Source of the DNA: Balaenoptera acutorostrata
Taxonomy: Eukaryota > Chordata > Mammalia > Artiodactyla > Balaenopteridae
Direction of reading: 5' to 3'
Assembly: GCF_949987535.1 (NCBI RefSeq)
Contig: NC_080079.1
Coordinates: 6,452,001-6,516,000, forward strand
DNA length: 64,000 bases
Under the pieces are notes generated by a model. The model was not told the origin of the DNA. It did not search any database and saw only the letters and a list, made by a program, of their open reading frames with translations. Shown here one piece after another: positions 57,776 to 64,000 of this stretch (the first letter of the stretch is position 1; every line of letters starts with the position of its first letter). The position numbers were made by a program, and so were the translations under genes.

Positions 57776-60700
57776 ATGGTCATAGGAACATACATATCAA
57801 TAATTACCTTAAATGTAAATGGATTAAATGCTCCAACCAAAAGACACAGGCTGGCTGAAAGGATACAAAAACAAGACCCATATATGTGCTGTCTACAAGA
57901 GACCCACTTCAGACCTAGGGACACATACAGACTGAAAGTGAGGGGATGGAAAAAGATATTCCATGCAAATGGAAATCAAAAGAAAGCTGGAGGAGCAATT
58001 CTCATATCAGACAAAATAGGCTTCAAAATAAAGACTATTACAAGAGACAAAGAAGGACACTACATAATGATCAAGGGATCAATCCAAGAAGAAGACATAA
58101 CAACTGTAAATATTTATGCACCCAACACAGGAGCACCTCAATACATAAGTCAAATGCTAACAGCCATAAAAGGGGAAATTGACAGTAACACAATCATAGG
58201 GGACTTTAACACCTCACTTTCACCAATGGACAGATCATCCAAAATGAAAATAAATAAGGAAACACAAGCTTTAAATGATACATTAAACAAGATGGACTGA
58301 ATTGATATTTATAGGACATTTCATCCAAAAACAACAGAATACATATTCTTCTCAATTACTCATGGAACATTCTCCAGGATAGATCATATCTTGGATCACA
58401 AATCAAGCCATGGTAAATTTCAGAATATTGAAATCGTATCAAGTATCTTTTCCAAACACAACACTATGAGAATAGATATCAATTACAGGAAAAAATCTGA
58501 AAAAAATACAAAACACATGGAGGCTAAACGGTATGCTACTAAATAACCAAGAGATCACTGAGGAAATCAAAAAATACCTAGAGGGCTTCCCTGGTGGTGC
58601 AGTGGTTGAGAGTCCGCCTGCCAATGCAGGGGACACGTGTTCGAGCCCTGGTCTGGTAAGATCCCACATGCCACGGAGCAACTGGGCCCGTGAGCCATAA
58701 TTACTGAGCCTGCGCATCTGGAGCCTGTTCTCTGCAATAGGAGAGGCCGCTACAGTGAGAGGCCTGTGCACTGCGATGAAGAGTGGCCCCCGCTTGCCAC
58801 AACTAGGGAGAGCCCTCACACAGAAACGAAGACCCAACACAGCCATAAATAAATAAATTAAAAAAAAAAAAACCTAGAAACAAATGACAATGAAAACACG
58901 ACCCAAAACCTATGGGATGCAGCAAAAGCAGTTCTAAGAGGGAAGTTTATAATCCCTCTTAGAAGTTGTATAAGAAGTTGTATAATCCTACCTCAAGAAA
59001 CAGGAAACATCTCAAATAAACAACCTAACCTTACACCTAAAGCAATTAGAGAAAGAACAAAAAAAACCCCAAAGTTAGCAGAAGGAAAGGAATCATAAAG
59101 ATCAGATCAGAAATAAATGAAAAAGAAATGAAGGAAACAATAGCAAAGATCAGTAAAATTAAAAGCTGGTTCTTTTAGAAGATAAACAAAACTGATAAAC
59201 CATTAGCCAGACTCATCAATAAAAAAAGGGAGAAGACTCAAATCAATAGAATTAGAAATGAAAAAGGAGAAGTAACAACTGACACTGCAGAAATACAAAG
59301 GATCATGAGAGATTACTACAAGCAACTCTATGCCAATAAAATGGACAACCTGGAAGAAATGGACAAATTCTTAGAAAAGCACAACCTTTTAAGACTGAAC
59401 CAGGAAGAAATAGAAAATATAAACAGACCAATCACAAGCACTGAAATTGAAACTCTGATTAAAAATCTTCCAACAAACAAAAGCCCAGGACCAGAAGCCT
59501 TCACAGGCAAATTCTGTCAAACATTTAGAGAAGAGCTAACACCTATCCTTCTCAAACTCTTCCAAAATATAGCAGAGGGAGGAACACTCCCAAACTCATT
59601 CTACGAGACCACCATCACCCTGATACCAAAACCAGACAAAGATGTTCTCAAAGAAAGAAAACTACAGGCCATATATCACTGATGAACATAGATGCAAAAA
59701 TCCTCAACAAAATACTGGTAAACAGAATTCAACAGCACATTAAAAGGATCATACACCATGATCAAGGTGGGTTTATCCCAGGAATGCAAGGATTCTTCAA
59801 TATATACAAATCAATCAATGTGATACACTATATTAACAAATTGAAGGATAAAAACCATATGATCATCTCAATAGATGCATAAAAAGCTTTCGATAAAATT
59901 CAACACGCATTGATGATAAAAACCCTCCAGAAAGTAGGCATAGAGGGAACTTACTGCAACACAATAAAGGCCATATATGACAAACCCACAACCAACATCG
60001 TTCTCAATGGTGAAAAACTGAAACCATTTCCACTAAGATCAGGAACAAGACAAGGTTGCCCACTCTCACCACTATTATTCAACATAGTTTTGGAAGTTTT
60101 AGCCACAGCAATCAGAGAAGACAAAGAAATAAAAGGAATCCAAATTGGAAAAGAAGAAGTAAACCTGTGACTGTTTGCAGATGACATGATACTATACACA
60201 GAGAATCCTAAAGACTCTACCAGAAAACTACTAGAGCTAATCAATGAATTTGGTAAAGTAGCAAGATACAAAATTAATGCACAGAAATCTCTTGCATTCC
60301 TATACACTAAGGATGAAAAATCTGAAAGAGAATTAAGGAAACACTCCCATTTACCACTGCAACAAAAAGAATAAAATACCTAGGAATAAACCTATCTAAG
60401 GAGACAAAACACCTGTATGCAGAAAACTATAAGACACTGATGAAAGAAATTAAAGATGATACAAACAGATGGAGAGATATACCATGTCCTTGGATTGCAA
60501 AAATCAACATTGTGAAAATGACTATACTACCCAAAGCAATCTACAGATTCAATGCAATCCCTATCAAACTACCAATGGCATTTTTCACGGAACTAGAACA
60601 AAAAATTTCACAATTTGTATGGAAACACAAAAGACCCCGAATAGCCAAAGCAATCTTGAGAAAGAAAAACGGAGCTGTAGGAATCAGGCTCCCTGACTTC

Positions 60701-61890
60701 AGACTATACTACAAAGCTACAGTAATCAAGACAGTATGGTACTGGCACAAAACCAGAAATATCGACCAATGGAACAGGATAGAAAGCCCAGAGGCAAATC
60801 CACGCACCTATGGTCAACTATCTATGACAAAGGAGGCAAGGATATACAATGGAGAAAAGACAGTCTCTTCAATAAGTGGTGCTGGGAAAACTGGACAGCT
60901 ACATGTAAAAGAATGATATTAGAACACTCCCTAACACCATACACAAAAATAAACTCAAAATGGATTCGAGACCTAAATATAAGACCGGACACTATAAAAC
61001 TCTTAAAGGAAAACATAGGCAGAACACTATGACATAAATCACAGCAAGACCCTTTGTGACCCACCTCCTAGAGAAATGGAAATAAAAACAAAAATAAACA
61101 AATGGAACCTAATGAAACTTAAAAGCTTTGCACAGCAAAGGAAACCATAAACAAGACGAAAAGACAACCCTCAGAATGGGAGAAAATGTTTGCAAATGAA
61201 GCAACTGACAAAGGATTAATCTCCAAAATTTACAAGCAGCTCATGCAGTTCAATATCAAAAAAACAAAAAAACCAATCCAAAAATGGGCAGAGGACGTAA
61301 ATAGACATTTCTCCAAAGAAGAGATACAGATTGCCAACAAACACATGAAAGAACGCTCAACATCCCTAATCATTAGAGAAATGCAAATCAAAACTACAAT
61401 AAGGTATCACCTTACACCAGTCAGAATGGCTATCATCAAAAATCTACAAACAATAAATTCTGGAGAGGGTGTGGAGAAAAGGGAACCCTCTTGCACTGTT
61501 GGTGGGAATGTAAATTGATACAGCCACTATGGAGAACAGTATGGAGGTTCCTTAAAAAACTAAAAATAGAACCACCATATGACCCAGCAATCCCACTACT
61601 GGGCATATACCCTGAGAAAACCATAATTCAAAAAGAGTCATGTACCACAATGTTCATTGCAGCTCTATTTACAATAACCAGGACATGGAAACAACCTAAG
61701 TGTCCATCAACAGATGAATGGATAAAGAAGATGTGACACATATATACAATGGAATATTACTCAGCCATAAAAAGAAACGAAATTGAGTTATTTGTAGTGA
61801 GGTGGATGGACCTAGAGTCTGTCATACAGAGTGAAGTAAGTCAGAAAGAGAAAAACAAATACCATATGCTAATACATATATATGGAATCT
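57776..61890 (+). pseudogene. L1 copy 3 ORF2, many breaks and a SINE inside
   Basis: The endonuclease start is clear ([20 protein letters not shown]). A stop lies at 58298, the SINE at 58583-58864, and later stops or shifts near 59165-59300, 59680, 59882, 60170, 60350 and 61030. The RT region retains [10 protein letters not shown] and the FADD box (near 60174-60188), with a stop just ahead of it. The C terminus ends near 61890. It cannot make a working protein. Confidence 0.88.
58583..58864 (+). repeat. tRNA-derived SINE (CHR-like, short type) inside L1 ORF2
   Basis: It has a tRNA-like head (GGTTTCGAG-like B box: TGTTCGAGCCC) and short body. Duplications AAAAAATACCTAGA (58569-58582) and AAAAAAAACCTAGA (58865-58878) differ at one base. 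Confidence 0.94.
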
Positions 61891-62469
61891 AAAAAAAAAA
61901 AAAAGCTTCTGAAGAACGTAAGGGCATGACCGGAATAAAAACACAGATGTAGAGAATGGACTTGAGGACACAGGGAGGGGGAAGGCTAAGCTGGGACGAA
62001 GTGAGAGAGTGGCATGGACTTACATACACTACCAAATGTAAAATAGATAGCAAGTAGGAAGCAGCTGCATAGCACAGGGGGATCAGCTCGGTGCTTTGTG
62101 ACCACCTAGAGGGGTGGGATAGGGAGGGTGGGAGGGAGACGCAAGAGGGAGGAGATATGGGGATATATGTATATGTATAGATGATTTACTTTGTTATAAA
62201 GCAGAAACTAACACACCACTGTAAAGCAATTATACTCCAATAAAGATGCTAAATAAAGGAGCCTAAAAAAAATTTTTTTTAATAAAATAAAGTAAAAAAT
62301 ATGTGGAAATATTTCCTACATTTCAGCAAGTAAGCTGGAAATACAAAGTAAAGTACTAAAAACTGACTGCCCATCATATGCCACTTAATTTTGCTTATGA
62401 ATTTTAGCTTTTCTACTTTTCTTATAGAAAACTAAACTCAGGACTTTCTTTTACCTACACCTTCGCTTC

Positions 62470-62825
62470 TTTCCCTGTTATGAGTTGAACTGTATACCTG
62501 AAAAAGGTATGTTGAAGTCCTAACCCCCCGAACCTCAGAATGTGATCTTATTTGCAAATAGGGTAATTGCAGATGTAATTAGTTAAGATGAGGTCATAAC
62601 AGAGTGGAGTGGGACCAAAGTCCAGCATGACTGATGCCCTAAGTAGAAGAGACCCAGACAGACACAAGGACAATGCCATGTGACAACAGAGGCAGAGATT
62701 GAAGTGATGTATCTCCAAGCCAAGGAACATCAAGGATTGCCGGGAGAACACCAGAAACTGGAAGAGACAAGGAAGGATCTTCCCCTACAGGCTTCAGGGG
62801 GGGCAGAGCCTCCAGGACTATAGTA
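62470..62825 (+). mobile_element. LTR-like repeat (MaLR type, probable)
   Basis: 'gttgaagtcctaacccccc', 'acctcagaatgtgatcttat', 'ttgcaaatagggtaattgc' and 'agttaagatgaggtcataac' match the pattern of MLT/MST-type LTRs as I remember it. It has no coding sequence. A run of 21 A follows at 62845-62865. Confidence 0.65.
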
Positions 62826-62959
62826 AGTTTGCGTTGTTTTAAGCAAAAAAAAAAAAAAAAAAAAAGCCAAAAGTTTCCCATTTTTTCCCCAAATTTTCCC
62901 ATATTTGATGACAAGTATAAACCCACAGAACTTCAAGAACTTCAAGCAAAGTACACTTA

Positions 62960-63400
62960 AGAAAACCATAGCAAATAGTATTCTAATCTAATTGTTGAAA
63001 TTCAGTAAAAAATCTTGAAAGCAGCCATAGGTCAACAAGAAATTAAGTACAGAAAAATAAAGATAAGAATGACAGCAGACCTCTCCTCAGAAATACGTAA
63101 GCCGATCACTGTGTAGAGACATCGTCAAAGCATGGAGTACTGAATTTCTTTACCCAGTGGCAATCTCTTTAAGAAATAAAAGCAAAACAAAGGCTTTTTT
63201 AGATAAACGAAAGCTAAGAGAATTCACCACCGGCAAACCTGAACTATAAAAAATGTTAAAGGAAGTTTCTCAGGCAGAAGAGAATTCATACGAGATGAAA
63301 ATCTGCATCTACACAAAGGAATAAAGAACATTAAAAATGGCAAATGTGTGGGTAAATATAAAATATACCATCTGCCTAAAGTAAAATTTACAGAAATGTA
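62960..63400 (+). mobile_element. Old L1 ORF1 end and spacer
   Basis: Text like 'gacagcagacctctcctcag', 'agataaacgaaagctaagag' and 'aaaatgttaaaggaagtttc' is the diverged equivalent of the ORF1 C terminus in the young copies. Confidence 0.75.
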
Positions 63401-64000
63401 CTGGGAGGTTAATAGGATATATAGGAGAAAAATACAACGAGTACAAAGGATATGGAGGATAGAAGTATGCTATTGCAAGATTCTTATGCACAATGTAAAA
63501 TGGTATGGCATTATTTAGAGAAAGATTGTGGTAGGTTCGCTACTACCCAGGACCCACCCTTATACAAGTTTATAGTAGTTCATTTCTCCCTCTGAATTGT
63601 TTATGAAAATTATCTCCCTCTAGTTTGTCAGATATTTTCTTAAGGAGCCTGAGTGTGTCCCTTCTTGGTCACTGAAATCACTAAATGAATGTACTCACAG
63701 ATTATCACACAATTATTTAACTCTTATAAGTTAATTACTAAACTATCACTTTAAATTTATTTAAAATTCCTAACCATAACTTCTAAATTATTACTTCAAT
63801 TACTTTACACCATTACAAACATATACAATAGATATTACATTGCTATATTTTCTGCAAACCCAACAAAAGCCTTTGGTCAAAAGTGAAAAATTCCAACTTG
63901 ATCTGAAGTGGGAAAGCAATAAAAAGAAAAGTTATTCATGCTCATACATAATAAATCTGACTGTTCCTTTCCATTTTCTATACTAGTATAACTTGCATTA
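63401..64000. other. AT-rich intron at the window end
   Basis: I see no gene, no CpG-rich promoter and no candidate FANK1 first exon. Confidence 0.45.

Larger units (their letters stand above)
55999..62295 (+). mobile_element. Full-length L1 of a second type, split by a SINE (L1 copy 3)
   Basis: Duplications AAAACATGTGGAA (55986-55998) and AAAATATGTGGAA (62296-62308) differ at one base and set the limits. The 5' UTR (55999-56824) begins 'ctcaccagcttccagctcac' and shares nothing obvious with that of copy 2. ORF1, ORF2 and a 3' UTR with 'gcatagcacagggggatcag' and 'ccaataaagatgctaaataa' follow. A SINE lies inside ORF2. More stops and shifts than in copy 2 suggest an older insertion. Confidence 0.9.

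Overview
This is vertebrate nuclear DNA: a stretch of a mammalian chromosome, not a microbe, phage or plasmid. Coding sequence is split into short exons with GT-AG borders, and most of the window is interspersed repeats (L1, L2, MIR, MER5, Tigger and a tRNA-derived SINE). The young SINE, with a tRNA-like head and a body carrying the CCACAACTACTGA module, matches my memory of the CHR family of cetaceans and hippos. Together with the artiodactyl-type L1 3' ends this suggests a whale or dolphin. I cannot tell the species.

The only host gene I can support is FANK1 (fibronectin type III and ankyrin repeat domains 1), on the minus strand. Six coding exons lie between 1149 and 24618. In transcript order they are 24441-24618 and 16811-16935 (FN3 domain), then 10135-10216, 9032-9106, 4680-4745 and 1149-1314 (ankyrin repeats). 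Every border has GT/AG and all phases join without a break. The start-codon exon was not found in the 39 kb upstream (24619-64000), and the last ankyrin exons lie beyond base 1. Most of the window is therefore FANK1 intron, chiefly the first intron.

Layout: 1-5 kb, last visible exons and old L1/L2 pieces; 5.3-8.7 kb, a 5'-truncated young L1 with extra 3' sequence; 9-24.6 kb, GC-richer introns with the other exons, MIR, L2, MER5 and LTR-like repeats; 24.6-41.8 kb, repeat-dense intron 1; 41.8-50 kb, a nest in which an old L1 holds a SINE and a full-length young L1; 50-56 kb, L2, a Tigger1 remnant and very old L1; 56.0-62.3 kb, a second full-length L1 of another type, itself split by a SINE; 62.3-64 kb, an LTR-like repeat and old L1.

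The most unusual observation is that the L1s at 5.3 kb and 42.9 kb share about 770 bp of non-L1 sequence beyond their normal 3' end, ending at an AATAAA and a poly-A tail. This looks like a 3' transduction inherited from a common source element. The 42.9 kb copy has a further private 41-bp tail, which suggests two successive read-through events. No new gene system, CRISPR array or operon was seen.
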